Positions 18,748 to 28,886 of a DNA stretch of 64,000 bases are shown here, piece after piece (position 1 is the stretch's first letter; each line of letters begins with the position of its first letter). The translations under genes and the position numbers were made by a program. The DNA is from Verticillium longisporum (lineage: Eukaryota > Ascomycota > Sordariomycetes > Glomerellales > Plectosphaerellaceae), in the NCBI GenBank assembly GCA_019188255.1, contig JAETXT010000015.1:372001-436000 (forward strand), written 5' to 3'. A model generated the notes under the pieces. It was not told where the DNA came from and made no database searches. It saw only the letters and a program-made list of their open reading frames with translations.

Positions 18748-21700
18748 CTAAGAGGTAGCGGCTGTGCCGTTGGAGTTCTGCGCCTTCTTCTTCGCGTCCG
18801 ACTGTTCCCGGTCGCGGATGGTCCTGTATAGGAAGCTCAGTCTGTCCGCGGTCACGGGGTTGCTGGTGCTGTCAACAGGCCACAGCGTAGCCAAGAATTC
18901 CCTACACCATTGAGTCAGCGTTGTTTGTGTGGCGGGTGAAGCAAGATATACGTACCAGAAGCGATTCTTCAGGGGCTTGTCCGATTCTCGGACAAATTCG
19001 CGATCGAGAAAGCTGCCAATCACGACCAGCTCCGACCCGAAGATCCTCGCACGCTCCTTGCTAGACTTTACCTTATCCTTTGTCGTGCCGAGAATGATTT
19101 CAAAGTTCTCCCGTACAGGTTTGAGTAGATACCAAAGCATCGCATCGGGGTCCTTTTCTCTTTCTTCGCGGCTGTCGCCCATGAGGCGAAGATCTGCGAG
19201 GCGTGCAAGAGCCTGGTTTCTACGCTCGCGATCCTCGTCATGAGCCTGACTGTTGTCATGCGAGCGGCGTCGATCGTCTTTATGCCGGGACTCATCGGGC
19301 CTGCGATGCTTACGATCGCCGTCTTCTTCTCGGTGGCGTCTCTTTTCGGGGCGAGGAGATTTCCGGTCGTCTGCGTGACCCTTCGACCGACGACTTTCAT
19401 CAGTTCGTCGGTGTTTGGGAATGCGTCCCTCATCGTGTCCCGAGTGCTTCCTCTTGGACTCGGGGCGCGGCGTTCCGCGGTCGTCCACATTACTCCGTGA
19501 CCTGTGATGATCGCGTTCTCGTTCCCGGTCCCGGTGGCTGCTGTTCTTCTTGCTCAGGTGAGGAGCAGGTGATGCAGCCGCACTACCAAGTTCACTGCGT
19601 CGGCCCCCATTGAGGTGCTTCTTGTTGTTCCTGTGGTGATTTTCCACAGCCTTCAGTGTGGCAGCGTCGGTGGAATGTTTCGACTGCAAGACGGAAAGAA
19701 GGTATTCGGAACGACGGACCAGATGGACCGCGCCTGGAGAGTTGATACTTTTCTCGCTGGCCTTGTTGCGCTCCTCCTTTTTCTCAACACGATGCTCTTC
19801 CAGGAAGAACTTGTCTTGCAGATCCAGGCCAGCATCGTCGCGAATTTGCGTCCAGGCACCGAAACCATACCGGTCAATGCCGACCAGAAGCATGCCGTCT
19901 TCCCTAGCACCCCATTCACAACTGTAGTGGGCTGCCTTGGAGGCGTCCGGTAGACGAAAAGACTTGTCGTCGTTGTTCTTGCGCAGGACTTGACGGAGGA
20001 GACGCAGCTGCTTGGGCCGTTCAATGGCTGTCTCGGCATTCATCTTGCGAACCTCTCCAAAGTCGATCAAGACTGCCTTCTTGTCCTTCTTTGTCAGAGA
20101 CTTTCCAAGCTTCCGTTCGTCTTCCTCCAGCTTCGAGTAGTTGTCATCCAGAGCTTGACCGCAGACCTTGGTAAAGTCATCGATGATGGAACTCAAGAAC
20201 TCCCTGTCTCGTTCCGTCAGGCGAGCTTCATGGACAATCTCATCACCACGGTCTTCCATGGCTCCGTAACGATAGAATGCCTTGAGAAGGTTGCGGGTCT
20301 CCTTCTCGTTCAAAGGACGTCTGGGATCGGACAGTAGAGCCCTCTGCTCCTCGGCCTCTTGCCGTTGCTGTTCTTCCCTCTGCCGCTTCTTGGCGACGCG
20401 ATCAGCTCTGTCATTTTCATTATGGCGGTTCTTGACGGCGGCTCGGCGTGGTGCGCTCTCCGCGGCGACCTTGGCGAGATAAGCTTCGTGACGGCGCTTC
20501 TCCTCCTCAGCCTTGATGTTCTCAAGCTCCTCGGCAGGGATGATCTGGTCCCAATCAAGAGCCAGATCGTCGACCTTGACGTCGGTGTACTGCATAAAGT
20601 TGTCCCAATCGATGCCACCACTGCTGAGGTTCATCTTGTCGTCGACCTTTGTCTTGGTAACTTCAGCATTTTCCAAGATGGAGTCAATATCCAGTTGTTC
20701 AAGACGCTCCTGGTTACCGGTCTGCTCAAACATTTTTTGCGAGCGCATCTTGAGGATCCACTGAATGTCATCGGCCGAGCTGGGACCATCCATCTTCAAG
20801 CCCTTCTTGTTGAACTCATCGCGGAAGGCCTTGCCTTCATCAGTGACACCGGCCTGGATGGTGAGATACTCAAGAAGAAGCTTGTTGCGTGCCCGTTCAA
20901 GCACCTCCTCCTCAACGGTTTCCTTGGAAACGAGACGGTAAATGCTGACCGGTTTCTTCTGGCCAATACGATGCGCGCGGCCCATGGCTTGCAGATCGGC
21001 CTGCGGGTTCCAGTCCGAGTCAAAGATTACGACAGTGTCGGCGGTCATAAGGTTGATGCCCAGGCCACCAGCACGCGTAGAAAGAAGGAAACAGAAGTCG
21101 TCACTTCCCTCGGCATTGAAATGGTTGATCGCCATACGACGAGGACCAGCCGCAATCGTACCATCCAGACGCTGAAACTTGTAGCCTCGCAAGGCAAGAT
21201 AATCACCGAGAATATCAAGCATCTTCACCATCTGGCTGAAAATGAGGACTCGGTGGCCATCTTTCTTCAGTTTTGTCAAGAGCTGATCGAGCAGCATCAT
21301 TTTTCCACTACTGGCAATGAGGCCTTTGACTTGGTCCTCTCGACGAGTGCTGCCTGCGAGAACCCTGTCCTCGGCTCCGCCAAACATGTAAGGGTGGTTG
21401 CTGACTTTCTTCAGTTCCATCATGATGTTCAGGAGCGAATTCTTTTGACCGGTAGCGTCGGACAAGGCGGCGTAATTGCGGGTCAAGATGTTCTTGTAGT
21501 ATTCCAGTTGCACGTCAGAGAGTTCGACGCGGATGATCTTCTCCGTCTTTGGCGGAAGGTCAGACTCCACAGTCTCTTTTGTACGACGAAGAATGTACGG
21601 GGCGATCGATGTGTGTAGGTCCTGCAGCTTTTCCTGGGTATCAGCACCGGTGAGAGTCTCGAGCTCTTCATCGATGATGACTTTGCCCGGGTTCAAGAAG

Positions 21701-23756
21701 TCCATCAAAGCCGAAAGCTCGGCGAGGTTGTTCTGAATCGGGGTACCGGTGATCAAGATCTTGCAGGGAACGCCGAAGCTAACCAGCTTGGCATATAGCT
21801 GAGACTCCTTGTTCTTCAGGCGGTGTGCTTCGTCGACCAGCAGAGCCTGCCACTTGATGGTCTGCAGGAATGACCAGTCATGCAGAATCATCTCGTACGA
21901 GGTGATGAGAGCATTGAACTTGGGCTTCTTCGAGTTACCGTTGATCATTAGCTCATTCTCGCGGATAGTCTGGCGAGAGGCCTCGTTGCCGAGATACACG
22001 ACATAGTTCATGTCCGGAGACCAGTTGTCAAAGGTATCACCCCATGCTGGGATGACACTGAGTGGAGCGACAATAAGGAAGGGACCTTCCTGTTCGCGGT
22101 CGTTGCGAAGCCAGCTCATGAATGACACGCTTTGAACCGTCTTTCCGAGACCCATTTCGTCGGCAAGAATGACATTGTTCGCCCGCGTCCAGTTCAGACA
22201 GAGGAAGTTCAGACCACGGAGCTGGAAGGTCCGTAGCTCACCACCCTTGATATAGTCGGGTTGGGCTTCGAGCTTCGTCATTCTTGTACGCGTGTCTGGG
22301 TTGGTCTCGGTCCGATCTGACACCCATTGGCGAGAGGATCGGTCAAGGAACTGATCGATCTTGTCCTGGAAGTCGGTGCTGATGGCTGAGGCAACTTCCC
22401 AGGTGCACTCATCATAGTAGCAGCCCTTCCACTTGACGAGATACTCGGTCTCTTCATCGCCGTCTCGAACAGCTACCACTCTATCCACCTTGGTGTAATC
22501 TTCGAGCGCTTCTTCAACACGCTCTCGATCCAGGAAGAATTGCTCTTTGGTCTCAGGCGGGATGTCGAATCCGAATCGGATGTAGAGCTCATGATCAACG
22601 ACAACTCTAAAGTAGTTCTCGAGCTTTCGGTAGCCTCGCACGTCACGCAGTGTTTGGGCAGTCTCCCAGGTGTCGTGGAGGTGAGACTTGCCCTGCCACT
22701 TGATATAGTATTCAAAGTCTTGCCGTGTCGACTCGAAGCTCAGCTCGAGGCCATCTTTGAGACGATGACGCAAGACTTTGTCAATGTATGGCGAGTTGTC
22801 CGCTTCGGGGGCGTAGTACTGAGCGTCCTGTGCGGCCTCGTCTTCTTCGCCTTCGTAGTCGCTCTCTTCGTTACCGCCTTGTTGCACTGTCTGGGCAGCC
22901 CGCCATCTGGACCACCTCATCCCGGCCCACAGTGAGCATGGTAGTGCCTCGCGCTGGCGGCGGGCTTTCTTTTGCAGAGTTTTCGCTCGAGCGCCACCGT
23001 AGTTGTCCGAGTCTGAATCGTCGGCCGATGCCTGTCGAATAGGGGTGTTGACTTTTGAGGCTGAAGGGCGGGCAGGCTGATTAGCAAGGAAGAGGGTGGG
23101 AGTAGCTAGGTGAGATGGGAAGGCTTACAGCGTTGTGATGTTTCCACACGTCGCCGTTTTACATTTCTCCGATTGACAGGCACATCGGATTCCGAATCAT
23201 CAGAATCGACCTGACCTGATGTTAGCGATGATGCGAAGGATGAGTACGCCAGTGACTTACGATCTTGCGCTGCTCCCTTGGTCGCGTCTGGTAGGGTATG
23301 TTAATCACAGCTTCATCGCGGCGAGTATCAATTGGAAGGATCGTACACTTCTCCTCAGACCATACAACTCTGGATTGGCCTTGATGTAGAGGTCTTCTTG
23401 AACTTCGACACCAGCCTTTCGTTTTGAAGGCCTCTGGGAGTCGTTGGAGCAAGACACCGCGCCGACAGCGCCGTCGCTCTTTACATTGGGAAGGTCCCCC
23501 CCCATGCCGAAGTCGGCATCATCTGACGCGTTGTTTTCATCGGCTGAAGGACTACTTTCGGCAAAGTCATGACCGCCATTCATGTACATGGTCGAGTCTT
23601 CGGCATCGGGCGAGGGCGACGGGGCGTCCACCGCGTCATCTTGCTGATCGGAGGTCTCGCTAGGGCTTCGGCGGGGACTCGCGACGCGGGGGAGGCGGAG
23701 GGCATTCGAGGCGATCGATGCCCGTCCGAGGAGCCGTTCTGGAGAGGGCTAGACAT
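18748..23756 (-). CDS. CHD1: Chromodomain helicase DNA-binding protein 1 (Chd1 remodeller)
   Basis: ATP-dependent nucleosome-spacing remodeller acting on transcribed chromatin. Exons (minus): 23756-23347, 23287-23261, 23210-23129, 23060-18956, 18901-18748, giving about 1592 residues. Chromodomain 1 is about 260-335 and chromodomain 2 about 358-415. The SNF2 ATPase has LADEMGLGKTVQ (about 472-483), DEAH (583-586), LITGTPIQNN and GRAHRIGQKKPV. A SANT/SLIDE-type region (EWGAREDGMLLVGIDRYGFGAW) follows, then a basic RS/DR-rich linker and the C-terminal helical domain. Exon 1 lacks one base: MSSPLQNGSSDGHRSP is in one frame and SPSETSDQQDDAVDAP in another, with the slip at a G5 run near 23688-23692; adding one base makes exon lengths close. 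A downstream ATG at 23589 is the alternative start. The 54-nt last intron has no stop and is in frame, so it can be read through. Confidence 0.93.
18902..18955 (-). other. Stop-free 54-nt intron in CHD1
   Basis: The donor G|GTACGT, a GCTGACTC branch-like sequence and a GTGTAG acceptor mark a normal intron. Its removal joins NRFW directly to EFLATLWP in the C-terminal domain. Its length is a multiple of three with no stop codon, so retention would insert 18 residues without breaking the protein. Confidence 0.75.
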
Positions 23757-25911
23757 GGTGGAGGTGTAAGTCGAGGCTGCCCGCTGAACAGAAGAAGAGG
23801 TTAGCGAAGCTCCGACAAGGACGAGGACCGGCAGAGACTAGAAGCCGATTCGTAAGGGTCTCAGCGACTGGATTGACGGTCTTGGGACTGAGGAACATCC
23901 GGAAATGATGGAGTTATCATTCTCGTCGCATTCTTTGGGGGGTCTTCGATGAAGGCGAGGCTGACAGACAGCGAAGCAGCAATTGACGTGATGGGCCATG
24001 TGTGAGGGGTTTCGCAAGCCCACGGTCGTATCCAGATCATCGAGAATCATCAGGTTCATCAATTTCCAGTAGAGCCGAGGTATCGGGAAGTTCTTTGGAC
24101 GCGATGATGCGGTCGCGTACAGCCAGCGCCGAGGTCGATTCGGCGGGCTGGCGAGAATGGGGAACAGGCCTGGCCGGTGGGATAATGGGCAAGGGCAAGG
24201 CACTTACAAGTCATGAATTAGAGCCCCCAGGCAGCTTGAGGCGAGGAGGGGGTACGGGAGGATGGTTCAAGGGTTGTGGCTGGTGTATGCCAGGGTAGCG
24301 AGGGATCGCGGTGGATGAAGACGTGAATATCAAAATGTCAGGTATGGTGGAGGCTGGAAGAATTGGGTGGTGCACGGGTGAGTGTGGAGGTGTAGGTAAG
24401 GTAGCGTAGTCGGACACCTTGGTGCTGGGAAGAGAAGAAAAGTGGGACCGGCCAGCGTGCCTGCCGTGGCCGTACCGTGCTGGAAAGCGTAGCCCCAAGG
24501 CGCCAGGCTCGGGCCAGGCTCAGCCCACGCTCGCTGAGGGAAATGACGGCCTGAGGCAGTCATGGCTTTCCAGACAACGCGATTGAGTCACTAGCCTGCA
24601 GCCAACAGTATCAACGGAGCCAAGGTACCTCACAAGTTTATGACTTGAACGCAAGAGCCCGAGTCAAGTAGGTACCTACGACTCCTGCAGAGACTTTCTC
24701 TCTGGCCTGGGTCCTCCTTCCCTGCGGCTTGGTACTCTTGAGTCCATGTCTGTGTGTCTTGATGGCTTTGTCCATACACATTTTGTTGTGTCTACAAGAG
24801 GGTTCGATGTTAGTGATGCTCTCTAGGAGTTTACAAAAGGTTGGGCAATCGTCGCTTGTTGATCCATTTTCGATCAGTTGGCATTGATGACATTGTGACG
24901 GTATCATAGGGTTGCGGCCAGCCTCTTTCGGAACGCTTTCCTACCTAGGTACCTAGCTTAAATAATTAATACCTACAGTACCTATGCATCAGGCGTCATC
25001 GTTGATATAAAGACAAGCAACGGCATGACATTATATTACCGATGTTTCGAACGAGTAAGTGAGCTCCGCAATGATAAACTTATACTCTTGCTGCAAAAAA
25101 GCTATTTACTGGGTCCAGAAATTCCCTGGCGATCCCATTTCTGCTTTATACCAGTGTCCAGCATGGCGTTGTTCGCAGTGTAGCCAACATCACCAACAAG
25201 ATGCAGACAGTGGTTGTTCGGGTTTTGACATGCGCCAACAGCCAATCCTACGTGACTTCAGCGCCAATATCCAGACCACAGACCATGTGAGCTTGTTGCT
25301 CACAACTCCTTTATGGTCGAGGACATACCCTCTCCTCCGTAATTTGAACCGCCGCCAAACGCGGGAGTTCCTCGTAGGGCGGGTGAGCTTGAATATGTAG
25401 AACCTTGTAGCGCACAGGCTACATGCACCGTAGGAATACTACGCAGTACTTGGTTTCTCCGGGGGGCACGGCGGGGCCCTTCTCCCCTACCCTACCCCGC
25501 CAAACGGACGATTCACAACCCACCAAAATTTGATGACCGCATCCTCGAGCCCGGATGAGACGAGCCTGGCAAAGAAGAGACCTGGACAGGATGTGCCCCT
25601 CCTCTTTCATCTGGACTTCCTGCTCACCCTCAAAGCCTTGCGAGAGAACAAACCGTGTTTCACGTCCCGCCGTGCTTTTGATACCCCCCTTCTTGAACAG
25701 GCTGCGACATACGCTCAGTGCGACTTTGTCGCCATTGCCCGCCTCGTCCTCTGCCTGTTTTGCCCTGGTCTGCCCAGAACTGCATTTTGCCCCTCTTTAG
25801 CGAAAACCCAGAAAATCCAGCATCGTCAACCCCGCCACCACAACTTTGTCCCCCTCCTCGACACACGACACCCATCACGACATCGACGCGACGCGCAGGG
25901 AAACCGCCAAA
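23757..25911. promoter_or_regulatory. Divergent upstream region between CHD1 and RLI1
   Basis: About 2.15 kb without a supportable gene. It contains a CTACCTAGGTACCTAG palindromic array at 24941-24956 followed by an A/T-rich TTAAATAATTAATACC stretch (24958-24973), an unusual composition for this window. Leaders of both genes lie at the ends. Open frames here match nothing I know. Confidence 0.5.
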
Positions 25912-27899
25912 ATGTCTGACAAACTCACTCGTGTCGCCATCGTCAACAGCGACAAGTGCAAGCCCAAGAAGTGCCGACAGGAGTGCAAGAAGTCATGTCC
26001 CGTCGTGCGCTCCGGCAAGCTCTGCATTGAGGTGTCCCCCGCGTCCCGCATTGCCTTCCTCTCCGAGTCGCTCTGCATTGGTTGTGGTATCTGCCCCAAG
26101 AAGTGCCCCTTTGGCGCCATCACCATTATCAACCTGCCCACGAACCTCGAGACGCAGGTCACCCATCGCTACTCGGCCAACTCTTTCAAGCTTCACCGCC
26201 TGCCTATGCCCCGCCCTGGCAACGTTCTTGGTCTCGTCGGAACCAACGGTATCGGCAAGAGTACCGCTCTCAAGATCCTCAGCGGCAAGCTCAAGCCCAA
26301 CCTGGGCAAGTATGACAACCCTCCCGACTGGGAGGACGTCATTAAGTACTTCCGTGGCTCTGAACTTCAGAGTAGGTCTCCCTCTCTCTTCCCTTTCTCT
26401 CTTGTCACCTGTCTGGCGATGCAGCTGCCTTGCGATCATCCCCGCTGACGAAAGCTTCTCCCAACAGACTACTTTACCAAGCTTCTCGAGGACGACCTCA
26501 AGGCCATCGTCAAGCCGCAGTATGTCGACCAGATCCCCAAGGCCGTCCGTGGCCCTGTCAAGACTGTCCAGGGCTTGATCGATGCCCAGAGCAACATGGG
26601 CAACCGCGACGAGGTGTGCGACGTCCTCGAGCTCAACCACATCATGGACCGTGAGATCAACCTCCTGTCCGGTGGAGAGCTGCAGCGTTTCGCCATCGGT
26701 ACCGTGTGTGTTCGCCAGGCCGACGTGTACATGTTTGACGAGCCGTCTTCCTACCTCGATGTCAAGCAGAGGTTGAGCGCTGCGCGTATCATCCGCTCCC
26801 TGCTTCATGACAACAACTACGTCATCGTCGTCGAGCACGATTTGTCCGTCCTGGATTACCTTTCGGACTTTATCTGCGTCCTCTACGGAAAGCCCGCCGT
26901 CTACGGTGTCGTCACGCTACCCCAGTCTGTCCGTGAAGGTATCAACATTTTCCTCGACGGCCACATCCCCACGGAGAACCTGCGTTTCCGCGAGGAATCT
27001 CTCACCTTCCGTATCGCAGAGGGCGCCGACGACTACGTCATTGACAAGTCGCGCGCCTTCAAGTACCCCAAGATGGAGAAGACGCTGGGCAACTTCAAGC
27101 TGAACATCGATGCCGGTGACTTTACCGACTCGGAGATTATTGTCATGATGGGCGAGAACGGAACCGGCAAGACCACCTTCTGCCGCCTGCTGGCCGGTGC
27201 CCTCAAGCCCGACAGCAAGTCTTCCGTGCCCGAGATGCGCATCAGCATGAAGCCCCAGACCATCACGCCCAAGTTTGAAGGCACCGTGCGCCAGCTCTTC
27301 TTCAAGAAGATCAAGGCCGCCTTCCTGTCGCCCCAGTTCCAGACCGACGTCGTCAAGCCCCTCAAGCTCGACGACTTTATCGACCAGGAGGTCAAGAACC
27401 TGTCCGGTGGTGAACTGCAGCGTGTCGCCATCGTCCTGTCCCTCGGCATGCCCGCCGACATTTACCTCATCGACGAGCCCTCGGCCTACCTCGACTCGGA
27501 GCAGCGTATCATTGCCTCGCGCGTCATCAAGCGCTTCATCATGCACGCCAAGAAGACGGCCTTTATCGTCGAGCACGATTTCATCATGGCCACCTACCTC
27601 GCGGACCGCGTCATCGTCTTTGACGGCCAGCCCGGCATCGACGCCCACGCCAACACGCCCGAGTCGCTGCTCACCGGCTGCAACACCTTCCTGAAGAACC
27701 TCGACGTCACCTTCCGTCGCGACCCCACCAACTACCGCCCCCGCATCAACAAGTCCAACTCGCAGCTCGACCAGGAGCAGAAGGCCGGCGGCAACTACGT
27801 ACGTTCACTCCCCCCACTTTCTCGCAATTCTGAAATCTCTGATGCTAACACGTGTGAACGCACCAGTTCTTCCTGGACGACCCGGAAAAGAGCTCTTGA
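25912..27899 (+). CDS. RLI1: ABCE1/Rli1 ribosome-recycling ATPase (Fe-S ABC protein)
   Basis: Essential soluble ABC-type ATPase that splits ribosomes after termination and takes part in initiation and ribosome export. Exons 25912-26371, 26468-27798 and 27867-27899 give 607 residues, matching the family's length closely. Two 4Fe-4S clusters are formed by [17 protein letters not shown] (about 16-32) and [13 protein letters not shown] (about 55-67). Nucleotide domain 1 has [21 protein letters not shown] and [10 protein letters not shown]. Domain 2 has [22 protein letters not shown] and [14 protein letters not shown]. The second intron (68 nt) leaves a tiny last exon of 11 codons ending [10 protein letters not shown]; reading through it would replace the tail with a long unrelated one. 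The first intron is 96 nt. There is no transmembrane segment, as expected for ABCE. Confidence 0.98.
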
Positions 27900-28886
27900 A
27901 GAGGGCATCCGCCAGGATCATTTCTTCCACCGTCACGATAATGCATCGGGTCAGGGCGTTCTGGGCGTTCAAAAGGGGCAGCATAGAGGGTCGCGGGGGC
28001 ACACTTCCGGCGGCCGGCGGGGTGCTTTTGATGGTTTAGACGAGGCCGGCGAGGCCGACGATGATGACGCCGACTGACAGCGGCGACGGCAGTCTATCCC
28101 CTGTTGCCTGGTCCTACGAGGTATGATGGTTTTGTCTGGATGACTGTTTCTTGTTCTTGTCCAATTCTTTTGCATTTCTTCTTCCTTCTCTTTTTCTTTC
28201 TTCGTCTTGACACAATTGCGCATGGGGTCACCTTGATCAGCGTGGCATGGCTACCTCAAGGCGGTTCTATATGCAACGAGGCAAGAGGAGAAAGCAGACA
28301 GACCATCATCGTAGATTGAGGGGCAATGGAACAAGCAGGATGACTGCCGTCAGTTTTTTCGTCGAGCGGCACCCAACTCGTACGAGGAAACTATTTGCAG
28401 AGAGCCAGATGGGGTACACGAGAAAATACACTCAGCTAGATACGACGAATGCTGCAGCATCACATCACCGCCCTCGTGTGTTCTTTCGTTTTGAATTTTA
28501 AAAAATCACTAGAATCTGGCATAGATGTAATGGGATTAAACATTCAGCAAGATTGAAGAAAAATCATACATACTACTATTTCTCGCGGTCGCGGCTGGAC
28601 TCCTTTTCATGGTCGCCGAGCACGATAGCGGTGCTCGTCAGCCCGTTGGAAAAGCACAGTGGCGAATATTTGGTGTGTGTGCGTGCGCATGTGTGCGTGC
28701 GCATGTGTGCGAGGGTATGCCGAGGATCTGTACGCGCAGCAGGTCATCAGGCCCCTCGAAGACGGAGGGTCTCGCGGCGGGACGTACTCGAAGACTTGTT
28801 TTGAGAAGAAAGTGTCCAGCCTTTTTCCGCCCCATGCATCCGTTCTACATCCATCTCTCTCGTTCCAGATGCGGGGAGAAGGGTAC
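27900..28886. other. Intergenic between convergent RLI1 and PRP40
   Basis: About 1 kb carrying the 3' UTRs of both genes. It includes a pyrimidine-rich stretch (28165-28205), an A/T-rich segment (28490-28575) that may hold polyadenylation signals, and an alternating GTGTGCGTGCGCAT repeat at 28672-28711. Confidence 0.55.
28672..28711. repeat. Alternating purine-pyrimidine repeat (GTGTGCGTGCGCAT)
   Basis: About 40 bp of alternating GT/GC/AT dinucleotides with a 14-bp higher-order repeat. It lies in the 3' flank of PRP40. Such sequences can adopt left-handed Z-DNA in vitro; any role here is speculative. Confidence 0.8.

Noticed and set aside
20359..21618. 419-codon plus-strand open frame
   Set aside because: It lies wholly within the CHD1 ATPase exon on the other strand and has no recognisable domain; it is an antisense shadow of conserved coding sequence.
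25993..26838. 281-codon minus-strand open frame
   Set aside because: It overlaps RLI1 exons and its intron on the opposite strand, with no homology signal.
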